A stretch of 64,000 bases of DNA from Alphaproteobacteria bacterium (GTDB lineage Bacteria; Pseudomonadota; Alphaproteobacteria; TMED109), in contig JAJDWH010000032.1 of NCBI GenBank assembly GCA_022825705.1, forward strand, positions 1 to 64,000, given 5' to 3'. Below the pieces are notes generated by a model, which searched no databases, was not told the DNA's origin, and saw only the letters and a program-made list of their open reading frames with translations. Both the position numbers and the translations under genes were made by a program. Positions 15,670 to 26,447 of the stretch are shown piece by piece. Position 1 is the first letter of the stretch, and the number at the start of each line of letters is the position of its first letter.

Positions 15670-16926
15670 ATGCGTCCGCGCAAGCTCGCGGACCTCGTCG
15701 GGCAGGCGCACCTGGTGGAAGGCGACGGCCCCATCGCGTCGATGGTGTCGACCGGAGCGATCCGGTCGGCCATCCTCTGGGGCCGCCCGGGCACAGGCAA
15801 GACCACCATCGGCCGGCTGCTCGCCACAGCCGGCAATCTCGAGCTAGTCCAGGTCTCTGCAGTCGGCCAAGGTGTGCAAACCCTCCGGAAGGCCTTTGCC
15901 GACGCTGCCGAGCGGCGGATCGAAGGGCGGGGGACCCTGCTCTTCGTCGACGAGATTCATCGATTCAACCGGACCCAGCAGGATGCCCTGCTGCCGGCCG
16001 TCGAGGACGGCACCGTCACCTTGATCGGTGCGACCACGGAGAACCCCTCTTTCGAAGTGGGTGCGGCGCTGCTGTCGCGGTGCCGCGTACTCACGCTCAG
16101 GCGGCTCGACGACTCGGCGCTCGCGGAATTGCTGGAGCGCGCGGAGCACCGCCTTGGCAGGCCGCTGGCGTTGGAGCCGGAAGCAAGGACAGCGCTGATC
16201 AGCATGGCTGACGGCGACGGCCGGATCCTGATCAACCTCGCCGAGGACCTGGGGGCCGACCCGCCGCCGGCGCTGCTCGACCGGGCGGCCCTGCGGACCC
16301 GCGTCCAGGCGCGGTCCCTCCTCTATGACCGCAAGGGTGACCAGCACTACGACCTGATCAGCGCCTTGCACAAGTCGGTCCGCGGGTCGGATCCGGACGC
16401 CTCGTTGTACTGGTTGGCGCGCATGCTGGCTGCCGGCGAGAATCCCCGGTACGTGGGACGCCGCCTGATCAGGATGGCCTCGGAGGACATCGGACTCGCC
16501 GCTCCGGATGCGCTGGCCCGGGCGATCGCCGCTTTCGATGCCTATGAGCGGCTGGGCTCTCCCGAGGGCGAGCTGGCGCTGGCACAGGCGACCATCGAGC
16601 TGGCCTGTGCACCAAAATCCAACGCCGCGTACACCGCCTACAAGGCTGCGCTCGATCTGGCGAAGTCCTCGGGGTCCCTGCCGCCGCCGCTGCACATCCG
16701 GAACGCGCCGACAGCGCTGATGCGTGAGCTCGGCTACGGGGCCGGCTACGCCTACGACCACGAAGCTCCCGGTGCGTTTTCCGGTCAGAACTACTTTCCG
16801 GACGACATGGAGCGACAGAGCTTGTACCGGCCCACCGATCGCGGGCAGGAGCGCGAGATTCGAAAGCGGCTGGACCGCTGGAAGACGCTCCGGTCTGGCC
16901 GTCCGTCCCCTGCCGATTTACCATGA
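15670..16926 (+). CDS. rarA: Replication-associated recombination protein A (clamp-loader-like AAA+ ATPase)
   Basis: This encodes 418 residues from ATG 15670. Conserved sequence continues upstream to CTG 15604 (LTDLFEAAGLESAAPERPLA), so the true start may be the rare CTG; no ATG, GTG or TTG lies in frame there. Walker A is GRPGTGKT (about 38-45), Walker B LLFVDEIHRFN, sensor 1 IGATTENPSFEV. The C-terminal half (ASEDIGLAAPDAL, then SNAAYTAYKAAL) is the MgsA tetramerisation domain. RarA/MgsA acts at stalled forks, interacting with SSB and the replisome. It follows rplQ by about 120 bp and may share its transcript. Confidence 0.94.
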   Translation: MRPRKLADLVGQAHLVEGDGPIASMVSTGAIRSAILWGRPGTGKTTIGRLLATAGNLELVQVSAVGQGVQTLRKAFADAAERRIEGRGTLLFVDEIHRFNRTQQDALLPAVEDGTVTLIGATTENPSFEVGAALLSRCRVLTLRRLDDSALAELLERAEHRLGRPLALEPEARTALISMADGDGRILINLAEDLGADPPPALLDRAALRTRVQARSLLYDRKGDQHYDLISALHKSVRGSDPDASLYWLARMLAAGENPRYVGRRLIRMASEDIGLAAPDALARAIAAFDAYERLGSPEGELALAQATIELACAPKSNAAYTAYKAALDLAKSSGSLPPPLHIRNAPTALMRELGYGAGYAYDHEAPGAFSGQNYFPDDMERQSLYRPTDRGQEREIRKRLDRWKTLRSGRPSPADLP

Positions 16927-17110
16927 GGCCAACCGGCAGACCGTGGAAAATGGCGGGTCATCGGGTTCGACGACACGTGCTCAGACCGACGCCAAAGGGC
17001 GCCAAATGTGATTAGGTGTCTGAACTCGTTGCAGAACGTGCGCAGCGGGGGTACCTTCCAACGCTTTGGCAGGCGGTGCGGCCTGTGCACAATCTTGGGG
17101 AGATGTTCAC

Positions 17111-17383
17111 TTGAACAAGAGCGAACTCGTGGCCAAAGTGGCCGCCGAAACCGGATTCAGCCAAGCTGATGCTGGCCGCGCTGTAGAGTCGGTCCTGAGC
17201 GGCATCGCCAATACGCTGTCTGCCGGAAACGAAGCCCGGATCGCCGGATTCGGAACCTTCGCCGTTTCATCGCGCGGGGCGCGCATGGGGCGGAACCCGC
17301 GCACTGGCGAGTCGATCGAAGTGAAGGCGTCCAAGTCGGTCCGTTTTCGTCCGGCCAAGGCGCTGAAGGACGCTGTCAACTAG
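17111..17383 (+). CDS. hup: HU-type DNA-binding protein
   Basis: This encodes 90 residues from TTG 17111, which gives the family N-terminus LNKSELVAKVAAETGFSQAD; GGGGAG lies about 9 nt upstream. A longer frame from 17066 lacks homology. The intercalating beta arm is present (SSRGARMGRNPRTGESIEV), followed by VRFRPAKALKDAVN. HU dimers bend and compact DNA in the nucleoid. It is a single gene between rarA and tRNA-Asp. The length and arm favour HU over IHF. A TTG start would keep expression below that of an ATG gene with the same ribosome site. Confidence 0.93.
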   Translation: MNKSELVAKVAAETGFSQADAGRAVESVLSGIANTLSAGNEARIAGFGTFAVSSRGARMGRNPRTGESIEVKASKSVRFRPAKALKDAVN

Positions 17384-17620
17384 GTAACACCGGGCCGATG
17401 TCCGCGTGTGGCGGCCAGCCGCACCCGGACGCTGCACCGACGGGTGCGAACGGCCCGGCTTCGGCGGCCATGGGCCGGTGCCGGTTGCAAGCGCGCCTGA
17501 AGGCCGAACCTGCCGGGTCGGCACGGGCTGCCAACGGATTTTCTGGCTACGCCGCGGCCTTCGTGGACCCTCACGGACCGGGGAACCGAGATCCCTGACC
17601 CCACGGGTTCACGAAAACGG
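17384..17620. other. Intergenic DNA between hup and the tRNA-Asp promoter
   Basis: I see no gene. It is GC-rich with several short inverted GGCC-type blocks but no clear terminator with a T-tract. Confidence 0.5.
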
Positions 17621-17649
17621 TTGACACCTTTCAGCCGCAATCCTAGAAC
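17621..17649 (+). promoter_or_regulatory. Consensus promoter of tRNA-Asp, possibly also nuo
   Basis: A perfect -35 TTGACA (17621-17626) and -10 TAGAAC (17644-17649) are separated by 17 bp. Initiation near 17657 leaves about 29 nt before the tRNA. nuoA starts only 18 nt after the tRNA end, so read-through into the nuo operon is possible. Confidence 0.75.
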
Positions 17650-17685
17650 GTACGGGGACAACCCCGGCAGCCTGTCCGTTCGGAT

Positions 17686-17763
17686 GGGGGTGTAGCTCAG
17701 CTTGGTTAGAGCGCTGGCTTGTCACGCCAGAGGTCGCGGGTTCAAGTCCCGTCACTCCCGCCA
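17686..17763 (+). tRNA. tRNA-Asp (anticodon GTC)
   Basis: This is a 78-nt cloverleaf with encoded CCA. The acceptor GGGGGTG pairs with CACTCCC (one G-T pair), the anticodon stem CTGGC/GCCAG encloses TTGTCAC, and the T arm is CGGGTTCAAGTCCCG. Confidence 0.96.
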
Positions 17764-17781
17764 TTATGCGAACTCGGGTCC

Positions 17782-18147
17782 ATGAACGCGTTTTTGGCGG
17801 ACTATCTCCCCATCGCCCTGTTCTTTGTGGTAGCGGGTGCCATCGGCGGTGCCATGGCCGTGGCGGCCTGGCTGATCGCGCCGCAACGCCCGGACCCCGA
17901 GAAGCTTTCGTCGTACGAGTGCGGATTTGCACCGTTCGACGATGCGCGCGGCCGGTTCGACGTGCGCTTCTACCTGGTGGCCATCCTGTTCATCATTTTC
18001 GATCTGGAGATCGCGTTCCTGTTTCCCTGGGCCCTGGCCCTCGGTGACATCGGACTGTACGGATTCGGGTCGATGATGGTTTTCCTGGCGCTGCTGACGG
18101 CCGGTTTCGTCTACGAATGGCGAAAGGGAGCGCTGGAATGGGAGTAG
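17782..18147 (+). CDS. nuoA: NADH-quinone oxidoreductase subunit A
   Basis: This encodes 121 residues from ATG 17782. There are three membrane helices, and the family loop [20 protein letters not shown], which contains the conserved Cys whose loop moves during the complex I catalytic cycle, is followed by [20 protein letters not shown]. It belongs to the membrane arm near the quinone-binding cavity. It is the first of fourteen nuo genes and overlaps nuoB by 10 nt. Confidence 0.96.
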   Translation: MNAFLADYLPIALFFVVAGAIGGAMAVAAWLIAPQRPDPEKLSSYECGFAPFDDARGRFDVRFYLVAILFIIFDLEIAFLFPWALALGDIGLYGFGSMMVFLALLTAGFVYEWRKGALEWE

Positions 18148-18647
18148 GCGCGCCGACTCTGGCCAATCCGCTCGCCGACGGTCTTTCGGACCGGGGGTTC
18201 GTCGTGACCCAGCTGGACCGCCTCGTCAACTGGGCGCGCACCGGCTCGCTGTGGCCGATGTCGTTTGGCCTCGCCTGCTGCGCCGTCGAAATGATGCACG
18301 CGGGCGCCAGCCGCTACGACCTTGACCGGTTTGGCGTGGTGTTCCGGCCGAGTCCGCGCCAATCAGACGTGATGATCGTGGCCGGCACCCTTACCAACAA
18401 GATGGCGCCCGCGCTCCGCAAGGTCTACGACCAGATGGCGGAACCCCGCTGGGTGATCTCCATGGGGAGCTGCGCCAACGGCGGGGGGTACTACCACTAT
18501 TCGTATTCGGTCGTCCGCGGCTGCGACCGGATCGTGCCGGTGGATGTGTACGTGCCCGGCTGCCCGCCGACGGCAGAGGCGCTGCTGTACGGCATCCTCC
18601 AGCTGCAGAAGAAGATCCGGCGCACCGGGAGGGTCAAGGGGGCGTGA
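18138..18647 (+). CDS. nuoB: NADH-quinone oxidoreductase subunit B
   Basis: This encodes 169 residues from ATG 18138, inside the end of nuoA. The N2 [4Fe-4S] cluster ligands are in [13 protein letters not shown] (adjacent Cys pair), MGSCANGGG and VPGCPPTAE. This is the last cluster before ubiquinone, in the connecting module with NuoC/D/I. The N-terminal portion ([20 protein letters not shown]) is usual for alphaproteobacterial and mitochondrial PSST-type subunits. Confidence 0.97.
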   Translation: MGVGAPTLANPLADGLSDRGFVVTQLDRLVNWARTGSLWPMSFGLACCAVEMMHAGASRYDLDRFGVVFRPSPRQSDVMIVAGTLTNKMAPALRKVYDQMAEPRWVISMGSCANGGGYYHYSYSVVRGCDRIVPVDVYVPGCPPTAEALLYGILQLQKKIRRTGRVKGA

Positions 18648-18702
18648 ACGCGGTCGGGGCGGCGCGTAGGACGCGATGCCTGAACCCTTGCCAGGAGCTG
18701 GT

Positions 18703-19323
18703 ATGAGCGAGTTCTCCGAGGGCAGCGACCCCGGGGGCGCGCACGCGGCCCTGCTGTCCGCCGTCCAGCGCGACTTTCCCACGGCGCGGGGCCAGTCCCG
18801 ATTCGGCGACGATGAACTTCAGGTAGCCGCGCCGGACATCGCGCGGGTGCTGACCTACCTGCGGGACGAGCCGGGCCTCCGGTTTGCCCAGCTGGTCGAT
18901 CTCTGCGCGGTGGACTATCCCGAACGGCCAAACCGCTTCGAGGTGGTGTACCAGCTGCTCAGCGTGGTGCATAACCGGCGGGTCCGGGTGAAGGTCGCCG
19001 TGCCCGAGGATGCTCCCGTCCCGTCGGTGGTGGAAGTGTTTCCGGCCGCCAATTGGTACGAGCGCGAAGTCTGGGACCTGTTCGGCATTGCCTTCGACGG
19101 CCACCCCGATCTGCGGCGAATCCTGACGGACTACGGCTTTCAGGGTCATCCGTTGCGGCGCGACTTCCCCCTGTCGGGCAAGGTCGAGGTGCGGTACGAC
19201 GACGGACTGAAGCGCGTCGTGTACGAGCCGGTCCATTTGCCCCAGGCGTTTCGGGAGTTCGACTTCGAGAGCCCTTGGGAGGGGGCACCGCCGGCCGCTC
19301 CGGAGGATCCGGAGCATGACTGA
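18703..19323 (+). CDS. nuoC: NADH-quinone oxidoreductase subunit C
   Basis: This encodes 206 residues from ATG 18703 (AGGAG upstream; an in-frame ATG at 18676 would add nine residues). The family core is [20 protein letters not shown], then [20 protein letters not shown] and [20 protein letters not shown]. This is the 30-kDa hydrophilic subunit that supports the N2/quinone module. It is a separate gene, not fused to nuoD as in E. coli. The last 8 nt overlap nuoD. Confidence 0.96.
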   Translation: MSEFSEGSDPGGAHAALLSAVQRDFPTARGQSRFGDDELQVAAPDIARVLTYLRDEPGLRFAQLVDLCAVDYPERPNRFEVVYQLLSVVHNRRVRVKVAVPEDAPVPSVVEVFPAANWYEREVWDLFGIAFDGHPDLRRILTDYGFQGHPLRRDFPLSGKVEVRYDDGLKRVVYEPVHLPQAFREFDFESPWEGAPPAAPEDPEHD

Positions 19324-20494
19324 CGTCCAGATCCAGAACCTGACGCTGAACTTCGGGCCCCAGCATCCGGCCGCCCACGGGGTACTGCGTTTGGTGCTCG
19401 AGATGGACGGGGAGGTCGTGGAGCGGGCCGATCCGCATATCGGGCTGCTGCATCGCGGCACCGAGAAACTGATCGAGCACAAGACCTACGTGCAGGCGAT
19501 TCCCTATTTCGACCGGCTCGATTACGTGTCGCCGATGGCGCAGGAGCATGCCTTCGTGCTCGCCGCGGAACGCCTCCTGGAACTCGACATTCCGCCGCGT
19601 GCGCAGTACCTGCGCGTCCTGTTCGACGAGATCACGCGGGTCCTCAACCATGCGCTGCAGGTCGGGGCGCAGGCGCTCGACCTCGGCGCCACCACACCGT
19701 TCCTGTGGCTGTTCGAGGAACGCGAGAAACTGATGGGGTTCTACGAGGCGGCCTCGGGTGCCCGGCTGCATGCCGCCTACTACCGGGTGGGCGGGGTCCA
19801 CCGGGACCTCCCGCCCGGCCTCACGGACGAGATCCTGGCGTGGGCCGACGGCTTCGAGACGATCCTGGCGGACGTCGAGGAGCTGCTGAACGAGAACCGG
19901 ATCTTCCGCCAGCGCACGGTCGACATCGGCGTGGTCACGGCCAAGGACGCACTGGCATGGGGCTTCACCGGACCGATGATCCGGGGATCCGGGATCGCCT
20001 GGGATCTGCGGCGCGCCCAGCCCTACGAGGTCTACGCGGACCTCGACTTCAAGGTGCCCGTGGGCACGAACGGCGACTGCTTCGACCGCTATCTCCTGCG
20101 GCTGGAAGAGATGCGCCAGAGCGTCGGCCTGATCCGCCAGTGCGTCGCCCGCCTGCCGGCCGGGCCGGTGCTCGCCGGCAACCCCCGGATCCGCCCGCCC
20201 GCCCGCGGCGACATGAAACATTCGATGGAGGCGTTGATCGCGCACTTCAAGCTGTTCACGGAAGGCGTGCGCGTGCCCGAGGGCGAGGTGTACGCGGCGG
20301 TCGAGGCGCCCAAGGGGGAGTTCGGCGTCTATCTCGTGGCTGACGGCGGCAGCCGACCGTACCGGTGCCATATCCGGGCGCCGGGATTCGCGCACCTGCA
20401 GGGCCTCGACGCCATGGTCCGCGGGCACCAGCTGGCCGACGTGGTGGCCTGCATTGCGTCGCTGGACATCGTCTTCGGGGAGGTCGACCGATGA
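19316..20494 (+). CDS. nuoD: NADH-quinone oxidoreductase subunit D
   Basis: This encodes 392 residues. It begins [20 protein letters not shown] with the conserved His loop at the quinone pocket, and continues [16 protein letters not shown] and [20 protein letters not shown], ending [13 protein letters not shown] ([20 protein letters not shown]). It forms the quinone-reduction site with NuoB. Length is normal for unfused NuoD. Its TGA overlaps the nuoE ATG, suggesting coupled translation. Confidence 0.97.
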   Translation: MTDVQIQNLTLNFGPQHPAAHGVLRLVLEMDGEVVERADPHIGLLHRGTEKLIEHKTYVQAIPYFDRLDYVSPMAQEHAFVLAAERLLELDIPPRAQYLRVLFDEITRVLNHALQVGAQALDLGATTPFLWLFEEREKLMGFYEAASGARLHAAYYRVGGVHRDLPPGLTDEILAWADGFETILADVEELLNENRIFRQRTVDIGVVTAKDALAWGFTGPMIRGSGIAWDLRRAQPYEVYADLDFKVPVGTNGDCFDRYLLRLEEMRQSVGLIRQCVARLPAGPVLAGNPRIRPPARGDMKHSMEALIAHFKLFTEGVRVPEGEVYAAVEAPKGEFGVYLVADGGSRPYRCHIRAPGFAHLQGLDAMVRGHQLADVVACIASLDIVFGEVDR

Positions 20495-20997
20495 CCGGGG
20501 GCGCCGATCTCTTTCCCGGCCCGGACCGGGACGAGGCCGAGCGGATTCTCGGCCGGTACCCGCAGGAGCACCGCCAGAGCGCCGTGCTGCCGCTCCTGGA
20601 CCTCGCGCAGCGACGGCACGGCGGCTGGTTGCCGGCCGCGCTCGTCGACGCGGTGGGCGACTATCTCGGCATGCCGTCGATGCGGGTGCGGGAACTGGTC
20701 ACGTTCTACTCGATGTTCCACGACCGGCCCGTCGGCCGGTACCTGGTGCAGGTGTGCCGCACGACGCCGTGCTGGCTCCGGGGCAGCGACGAGGTGCTTG
20801 CCGCTGCCCGGCAGGAGCTCGGCATTGCGCCCGGCGAGACCACGCCGGACGGCGACTTCACCTTGATCGAGGTGGAGTGTCTCGGTGCCTGCGCGGACGC
20901 GCCGGTCGTCCAGATCAACGACGATTTCCACGAACGCCTGGATGGCGGGCAGATGCGCGCCTGGATCCACGCCCATCGTGGTCCGAAGGAAGGCTGA
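20491..20997 (+). CDS. nuoE: NADH-quinone oxidoreductase subunit E
   Basis: This encodes 168 residues from ATG 20491 (ATGA overlap with nuoD). A thioredoxin-like [2Fe-2S] fold has the ligand pairs CRTTPC and [25 protein letters not shown] and [19 protein letters not shown] are family blocks. It lies in the NADH dehydrogenase tip with NuoF, where cluster N1a may accept an electron off the main path. It is followed by nuoF after 4 nt. Confidence 0.96.
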   Translation: MTGGADLFPGPDRDEAERILGRYPQEHRQSAVLPLLDLAQRRHGGWLPAALVDAVGDYLGMPSMRVRELVTFYSMFHDRPVGRYLVQVCRTTPCWLRGSDEVLAAARQELGIAPGETTPDGDFTLIEVECLGACADAPVVQINDDFHERLDGGQMRAWIHAHRGPKEG

Positions 20998-21001
20998 ACC
21001 C

Positions 21002-22282
21002 GTGCGCGACGCCGACCGGGTCTTCCCGAATCTCGACGGGACCGCGGACGCGGGTCTGGCTGCCGCCCGTCGGCGCGGCGACTGGGACGGCACCCGGGCG
21101 CTGGTCCGGCGCGGCCGCGAGGCCATTCAGGGCACGATCCGTGATTCCGGGCTCCGGGGCCGGGGCGGGGCGGGCTTTTCGACGGGCCTCAAGTGGTCGT
21201 TCATGCCCAAGGAACCCGCCCCCGGCCGACCCCACTACCTGATCGTGAACGCCGACGAGAGCGAGCCGGGGACCTGCAAGGACCGCGAGATCCTGCGCCA
21301 CGAACCGCACAAGCTGATCGAGGGGACGCTGCTGGCCGGGGTCGGCATCAGCGCGCACACCGCCTACATCTACGTCCGGGGCGAGTTCGAGGCGGAGCGG
21401 CGCTGCCTCGAGGCGGCGATCGCGGAATGCTACGCGGCCGGACTGCTCGGGCCGGACGCCTGCGGGTCGGGTCACGACTTCGACATCCACGTCCACCGGG
21501 GAGCGGGCGCCTACATCTGCGGCGAGGAGACCGGGCTGATCGAGAGCCTGGAGGGCAAGAAGGGGTTTCCGCGGCTCAAGCCACCGTTCCCGGCGAGCGC
21601 CGGCCTCTGGGGCTATCCCACGACCGTGAACAACGTCGAGACGATCGCCGCGGTGCCGGCGATTCTCCGGCGCGGGGCGCCCTGGTTCGGCGGTATCGGG
21701 CGCCCGCAGAACACCGGAACCAAGCTGTTCTGCCTGTCCGGGCACGTGGAGCGCCCGTGCACGGTGGAGGCGGAGATGGGCATCCCGCTCCGCGAGCTGA
21801 TCGAGCAGTACGGCGGCGGCGTCCACGGCGGCTGGGACAACCTGTTGGCGGTGATCCCCGGCGGTTCCAGCACCAAGGTGCTGCCGGCGTCCGCGTGCGA
21901 CAACCTGCAGATGGACTTCGACGGGCTGCGCGAGGCCGGCAGTGCGCTGGGCACCGCGGGCGTCATCGTGATGGATCGCACCACGGACATCGTGGCGGCG
22001 ATCGCGCGGCTGTCCCACTTCTACTGGCACGAGAGCTGCGGCCAGTGCACCCCGTGCCGGGAGGGGACCGGCTGGGTGTCGCGGATCATGGACCGGTTCG
22101 TGGCTGGAGAAGCCGCGCCGTCGGACCTCGATACGCTCGAGTCTGTGTGCGCGCAGATCGAGGGGCACACCATCTGCGCCTTGGGTGACGCGGCGGCGTG
22201 GCCCGTGCAGGGCCTCCTGACGCACTTCCGCGACGAACTGGAACAGCGCGTCGCCGGAAGCTCCCGCATCCTTGCTGCCTGA
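21002..22282 (+). CDS. nuoF: NADH-quinone oxidoreductase subunit F
   Basis: This encodes 426 residues from GTG 21002, chosen because family similarity begins there ([19 protein letters not shown]). The flavin and NADH site is [20 protein letters not shown], then [17 protein letters not shown] and [19 protein letters not shown]. The N3 [4Fe-4S] ligands are [12 protein letters not shown] with a further Cys in [10 protein letters not shown]. It oxidises NADH on FMN and starts the electron chain of complex I. Confidence 0.97.
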   Translation: MRDADRVFPNLDGTADAGLAAARRRGDWDGTRALVRRGREAIQGTIRDSGLRGRGGAGFSTGLKWSFMPKEPAPGRPHYLIVNADESEPGTCKDREILRHEPHKLIEGTLLAGVGISAHTAYIYVRGEFEAERRCLEAAIAECYAAGLLGPDACGSGHDFDIHVHRGAGAYICGEETGLIESLEGKKGFPRLKPPFPASAGLWGYPTTVNNVETIAAVPAILRRGAPWFGGIGRPQNTGTKLFCLSGHVERPCTVEAEMGIPLRELIEQYGGGVHGGWDNLLAVIPGGSSTKVLPASACDNLQMDFDGLREAGSALGTAGVIVMDRTTDIVAAIARLSHFYWHESCGQCTPCREGTGWVSRIMDRFVAGEAAPSDLDTLESVCAQIEGHTICALGDAAAWPVQGLLTHFRDELEQRVAGSSRILAA

Positions 22283-22290
22283 GACGCGCG

Positions 22291-24333
22291 ATGCCCAAGC
22301 TGAGCATTGACGGAACCGAGGTCGAGGTCGCCGACGGCACCACGGTCCTCCGTGCCTGCGAGCAGGCGGGTGTCGAGATCCCGCGGTTCTGTTTTCACGA
22401 ACGCCTGTCAATTGCGGGCAACTGCCGCATGTGCTTGGTGGAGCAGGTCGGAGTGCCCAAACCGGTCGCGAGCTGCGCCATGCCGGTGACGGAGGGGATG
22501 CAGATCCTGACGCAGTCCGAGCGCGTGCAGGCGGCGCGGGAGGGCGTGATGGAGTTCCTGCTCGTGAACCATCCGCTGGACTGTCCGATCTGCGACCAGG
22601 GCGGCGAATGCGACCTGCAGGACCAGGCCCTCTACTACGGGCGGGTTCGGAGCCGTTTCCGGGAAGCCAAGCGCGCCGTGTCGGACAAGGACTTTGGCCC
22701 GCTCGTCAAGACGGTCATGACCCGGTGCATCCACTGCACGCGGTGCGTCCGGTTCATGGACGAAGTGGCCGGTGTCCCGGAACTCGGCACGATGGGCCGT
22801 GGCGAAGACATGGAGATCGTGGCCGCACTCGAGGGATGCCTCCACAGCGAGCTGGCCGGCAACGTCGTGGACCTGTGTCCGGTCGGCGCGCTGACCTCGA
22901 AGCCGTACGCCTTTGCGGCCCGTCCCTGGGAGCTGTCCCACACCGAGAGCGTCGACGTCCTGGACGGCGCCGGGTCGGCGATCCGGATCGATGCGCGGGA
23001 CGGCCGGGTGCTCCGCGTGCTGCCGCGGGTCAACGAGGACATCAACGAGGAATGGATCGGCGACCGGTCGCGCCACGCCGTCGACGGGTTGGCCGTGCGG
23101 CGGCTGGATCAGCCTTGGCTGCAGCAGAATGGCGCGTTCGAACCGGTGACCTGGGACGTTGCCCTTGCGGCGGTGGCGACAGCGCTGCAGGACGCAGCGC
23201 CCGAACGGACCGCTGCGCTGGCCGGCGACCTGGTCGGGCTGGAGGGCATGGCGGCGCTGGCCGATCTGATGCGCCAACGCGGGGTCGCCAGCGTGGACTG
23301 CCGCCTGGATGGGGGTGCCTTCGGGTCCGGAGAGCCGGCCTCGTGGCGTTTCAATGCGACCATCGCCGGCATCGACCGGGCGGACGCGATCCTGCTGGTC
23401 GGCACCAATCCCCGCCGCGAAGCTCCCGTCATCAACGCCCGGATCCGCAAGCGGTGGCGCGCGACCGGCATCCCGATCGCCCGGATCGGTCCGGCGACCG
23501 ACCTGACCTACCCGGTGACCGAACTGGGCGCCGGACCGGACGCTCTCGCCGAGCTCGCGCGGGGGACGCATCCCTTTGTGGCGGAATTGGGGCAGGCCCG
23601 GCATCCCCTGATCGTCGTGGGTTCGGGCGCCCTGGCGCGCGCAGACGGGGCCGTCATCCTCGGTCTGGCCCGACAGGTGGCGGAAGCCGCGGATGCGGCC
23701 CGCGACGACTGGAACGGGTTTTCGGTGCTACAGCGGTGCGCCGCACGTGCGGGCGGTCTGGAGCTCGGCGTGGTGCCTGTCGAGGGCGGGCTCGATTCAC
23801 GGGGCATGGTCAGCGCGGCGAGCGAGGGCGGGCTCGATTTCCTGTACCTCCTGGGTGCCGACGAAATCGATCCGGAGGCTTTCCGGGGCACGTTCACCGT
23901 CTACCAGGGACATCATGCCGATCGGGGCGCGCGCCATGCGGATGTGCTGCTTCCGGCGGCGGCGTACACCGAGCAGGAAGCCACCTATGTCAACACCGAG
24001 GGCCGTCCGCAACGGGCCCGGCCGGCCCATCCGCCTCCGGGTGACGCCCGGCCCGACTGGAAGATTCCCGTGGCATTGGCGGCACGGATGGGGATCCCGC
24101 TGCCCTACGATTCGCTGGCTGGGCTCTGGCGCCGGATCGAGGCGGCGCACCCGCATCTGGCGGAGATCGACCAACTGCCGCCGCCGGCGCCGCTGACGTC
24201 CTTCGGGGATGCGGGCGGTGAACTGGATGGAGCGCCGTTCGCGGAGGTGGTGCCCGACTACTACCGCACCTGCCCGATCAGCCGGGCCTCGGCCACCATG
24301 GCCGCCTGCGCGCGGGCCGTCGCCGATGCTTGA
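22291..24333 (+). CDS. nuoG: NADH-quinone oxidoreductase subunit G
   Basis: This encodes 680 residues from ATG 22291. The N-terminal [2Fe-2S] domain has [18 protein letters not shown] and a later Cys. The His-Cys [4Fe-4S] site is [17 protein letters not shown]; next come [10 protein letters not shown] and a downstream Cys near CPVGAL. The rest is a molybdopterin-oxidoreductase-like fold without visible cofactor residues. Length matches alphaproteobacterial NuoG, shorter than the E. coli form that has the extra N7 cluster. The ATG of nuoH lies 8 nt inside its end. Confidence 0.96.
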   Translation: MPKLSIDGTEVEVADGTTVLRACEQAGVEIPRFCFHERLSIAGNCRMCLVEQVGVPKPVASCAMPVTEGMQILTQSERVQAAREGVMEFLLVNHPLDCPICDQGGECDLQDQALYYGRVRSRFREAKRAVSDKDFGPLVKTVMTRCIHCTRCVRFMDEVAGVPELGTMGRGEDMEIVAALEGCLHSELAGNVVDLCPVGALTSKPYAFAARPWELSHTESVDVLDGAGSAIRIDARDGRVLRVLPRVNEDINEEWIGDRSRHAVDGLAVRRLDQPWLQQNGAFEPVTWDVALAAVATALQDAAPERTAALAGDLVGLEGMAALADLMRQRGVASVDCRLDGGAFGSGEPASWRFNATIAGIDRADAILLVGTNPRREAPVINARIRKRWRATGIPIARIGPATDLTYPVTELGAGPDALAELARGTHPFVAELGQARHPLIVVGSGALARADGAVILGLARQVAEAADAARDDWNGFSVLQRCAARAGGLELGVVPVEGGLDSRGMVSAASEGGLDFLYLLGADEIDPEAFRGTFTVYQGHHADRGARHADVLLPAAAYTEQEATYVNTEGRPQRARPAHPPPGDARPDWKIPVALAARMGIPLPYDSLAGLWRRIEAAHPHLAEIDQLPPPAPLTSFGDAGGELDGAPFAEVVPDYYRTCPISRASATMAACARAVADA

Positions 24334-25327
24334 TGCCGTCCTGACGATCCTGCAGGTGACGCTCGGCATCCTGCTGGTCGTGGTGCCGCTGCTCGTGTGC
24401 ATTGCCTACCTGACGCTCGCGGAGCGCAAGGTCATCGCCGCTGCCCACCGGCGCCGCGGGCCGAACGTCGTGGGGCCGTTCGGCCTGCTGCAGCCGTTCG
24501 CTGACGGTCTCAAGCTGCTGACCAAGGAGATCGTCATCCCGTCCCGCGCCAACCGGGTGGTGTTCGTGCTGGCCCCGGTCGTGACGTTTACGCTCAGCCT
24601 CGCCGCCTGGGCGGTCATCCCGGTGAGCGAGCAGCTGGTGCTGGCGAACATCAATGTCGGGGTGCTGTACCTGTTCGCGATCTCGTCGCTCGCGATCTAC
24701 GGCATCATCATGGCCGGCTGGGCGAGCAACTCGAAGTACCCGTTTCTGGGCGCCCTCCGGTCGGCGGCTCAGATGGTCTCCTACGAGGTGTCCATCGGCT
24801 TCGTGATCGTGACCGTCGTGCTCTGCGCGGGGTCGCTCAACCTGACCGAGATCGTGCAGGCACAGGAGCGCATCTGGTACGTGGTGCCCCTGCTTCCCAT
24901 GGCCGTGGTGTTCTTCATTTCCGCATTGGCGGAGACCAACCGCGCGCCCTTCGATCTGCCCGAGGACGAGGCGGCGCTGGTGGCGGGGTACGCCACCGAG
25001 TATTCGTCGATGCTGTTCGTCATGTTCTTCCTGGGCGAATACGCGTCCATGATCCTCATGAGCGCGATGGGGACGATCCTGTTCCTGGGGGGCTGGCTGC
25101 CGGTCCCAGGAACGGAGGTGCTGCCGGTCCCGGGCATCGTCTGGTTTGCCCTCAAGACCGCGTTCCTGCTGTTCGTGTTCCTGTGGGTGCGCGCCACCCT
25201 GCCCAGGTACCGTTACGACCAGCTGATGCGGATCGGCTGGAAGGTCTTCCTGCCGCTGACGCTGGCTTGGGTAGTGTTGACGTCCGCCGTGCTGGTGGCG
25301 TTCGACTGGCTGCCGGAGGGGGTGTGA
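24326..25327 (+). CDS. nuoH: NADH-quinone oxidoreductase subunit H
   Basis: This encodes 333 residues with eight or nine membrane helices. [20 protein letters not shown] and [20 protein letters not shown] form the quinone tunnel and the link to the hydrophilic arm; [20 protein letters not shown] and [19 protein letters not shown] are the acidic E-channel loops. It joins quinone reduction to proton pumping. It overlaps nuoG by 8 nt and is followed by nuoI after 4 nt. Confidence 0.97.
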   Translation: MLDAVLTILQVTLGILLVVVPLLVCIAYLTLAERKVIAAAHRRRGPNVVGPFGLLQPFADGLKLLTKEIVIPSRANRVVFVLAPVVTFTLSLAAWAVIPVSEQLVLANINVGVLYLFAISSLAIYGIIMAGWASNSKYPFLGALRSAAQMVSYEVSIGFVIVTVVLCAGSLNLTEIVQAQERIWYVVPLLPMAVVFFISALAETNRAPFDLPEDEAALVAGYATEYSSMLFVMFFLGEYASMILMSAMGTILFLGGWLPVPGTEVLPVPGIVWFALKTAFLLFVFLWVRATLPRYRYDQLMRIGWKVFLPLTLAWVVLTSAVLVAFDWLPEGV

Positions 25328-25331
25328 TCCG

Positions 25332-25838
25332 ATGACGGAACCCAACGTCCTGATCCGGATCCTGCACGCGCTCCGGATGGCGTCGCTGGTCGAGCTCTTC
25401 GCCGGTCTGACCCGGACGTTCCGACGGATGCTGAGCCCGCCGGTGACCCTCGCCTATCCGAATGAAAAGGGCCGGCTGAGCCATCGTTTCCGCGGCGAGC
25501 ATGCCCTGAGGCGCTATCCCAACGGCGAGGAGCGCTGCATTGCCTGCAAGCTCTGCGAGGCCGTGTGCCCGGCCCTCGCGATCACCATCGAGGCGGAACC
25601 CCGGGCCGACGGCAGCCGGCGCACCACCCGGTACGACATCGACATGACGAAGTGCATCTACTGCGGGCTGTGCGAGGAGGCCTGCCCGGTCGACGCCATC
25701 GTGCAGGGGCCCAACTTCGAGTTTTCAACGGAGACACGCGAGGAGCTCCTCTACACCAAGGAGCGCCTGCTTCAGAACGGCGACCGCTGGGAACACGCGA
25801 TCGCCGAGCGCCTTGCTGCCGACGCGACGGCGCGCTGA
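25332..25838 (+). CDS. nuoI: NADH-quinone oxidoreductase subunit I
   Basis: This encodes 168 residues with two ferredoxin motifs, [12 protein letters not shown] and [12 protein letters not shown], that hold clusters N6a and N6b between NuoG and NuoB. An N-terminal amphipathic segment ([20 protein letters not shown] follows it) associates with the membrane arm. The C-terminus ([20 protein letters not shown]) is typical of the alphaproteobacterial and mitochondrial TYKY type. Confidence 0.97.
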   Translation: MTEPNVLIRILHALRMASLVELFAGLTRTFRRMLSPPVTLAYPNEKGRLSHRFRGEHALRRYPNGEERCIACKLCEAVCPALAITIEAEPRADGSRRTTRYDIDMTKCIYCGLCEEACPVDAIVQGPNFEFSTETREELLYTKERLLQNGDRWEHAIAERLAADATAR

Positions 25839-25844
25839 CCGGCA

Positions 25845-26447
25845 ATGACCGCGCCCGACCTGTTCTTCTGGCTGTGCGCGGCCGTGCTCATGATGTCGTC
25901 CGTCTTCGTGGTGTCGGCGCGCAGCCTCGTGCACGCGGTGTTCTTCCTGATTCTGGCGTTCCTGAACGCGGCCGGGCTGTTCATCCTGTTGGGCGCCGAG
26001 TTCCTCGGCATGATGATGCTGATCGTCTACGTGGGCGCCGTCGCCGTGCTGTTCCTGTTCGTCGTCATGACGCTTGACACAGGGCAGCCCGGCGGGACGC
26101 TCCGGGCCCGGTTGCCCGCCGCCCTGGCGGCCGGCGCCATCCTGTTGCTGGAACTCGCGTTCGTGGCCTTTGCGGGCGGCCCCACCGAGGTTCCGGAACC
26201 GCTGCCCGGCGGCGTTTCCAACACGCGGGCGCTGGGCCGCCTGATCTACACGGACTATGCGGCGCTGTTCGAACTGGCGGGAGCCATCCTCCTCGTCGCC
26301 ATGATCGGCGCGATCGTGCTCGCGCACCGCTACCGTCCCGGCGTGCGCCGGCAGGACCCGGTGCGGCAGTTCGTCCGCCAGCAGGGCGAGTCGATCCGCT
26401 TGGAGGATCCGGCAGTGGGTGCCGGGGTGTCGGAGCAGGGTCGATGA
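25845..26447 (+). CDS. nuoJ: NADH-quinone oxidoreductase subunit J
   Basis: This encodes 200 residues with five membrane helices. The conserved third helix is seen as [20 protein letters not shown], including the Glu and Tyr of the proton channel linking NuoH to the antiporter subunits. There is a hydrophilic C-terminal tail ([20 protein letters not shown]). It overlaps nuoK by an ATGA junction. Confidence 0.96.
   Translation: MTAPDLFFWLCAAVLMMSSVFVVSARSLVHAVFFLILAFLNAAGLFILLGAEFLGMMMLIVYVGAVAVLFLFVVMTLDTGQPGGTLRARLPAALAAGAILLLELAFVAFAGGPTEVPEPLPGGVSNTRALGRLIYTDYAALFELAGAILLVAMIGAIVLAHRYRPGVRRQDPVRQFVRQQGESIRLEDPAVGAGVSEQGR

Noticed and set aside
18959..20428. Long minus-strand open frame (489 codons) opposite nuoC-nuoD
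   Set aside because: It is the complement of conserved nuo genes, rich in Arg, His and Pro, with no family resemblance; GC-rich DNA produces such antisense frames.
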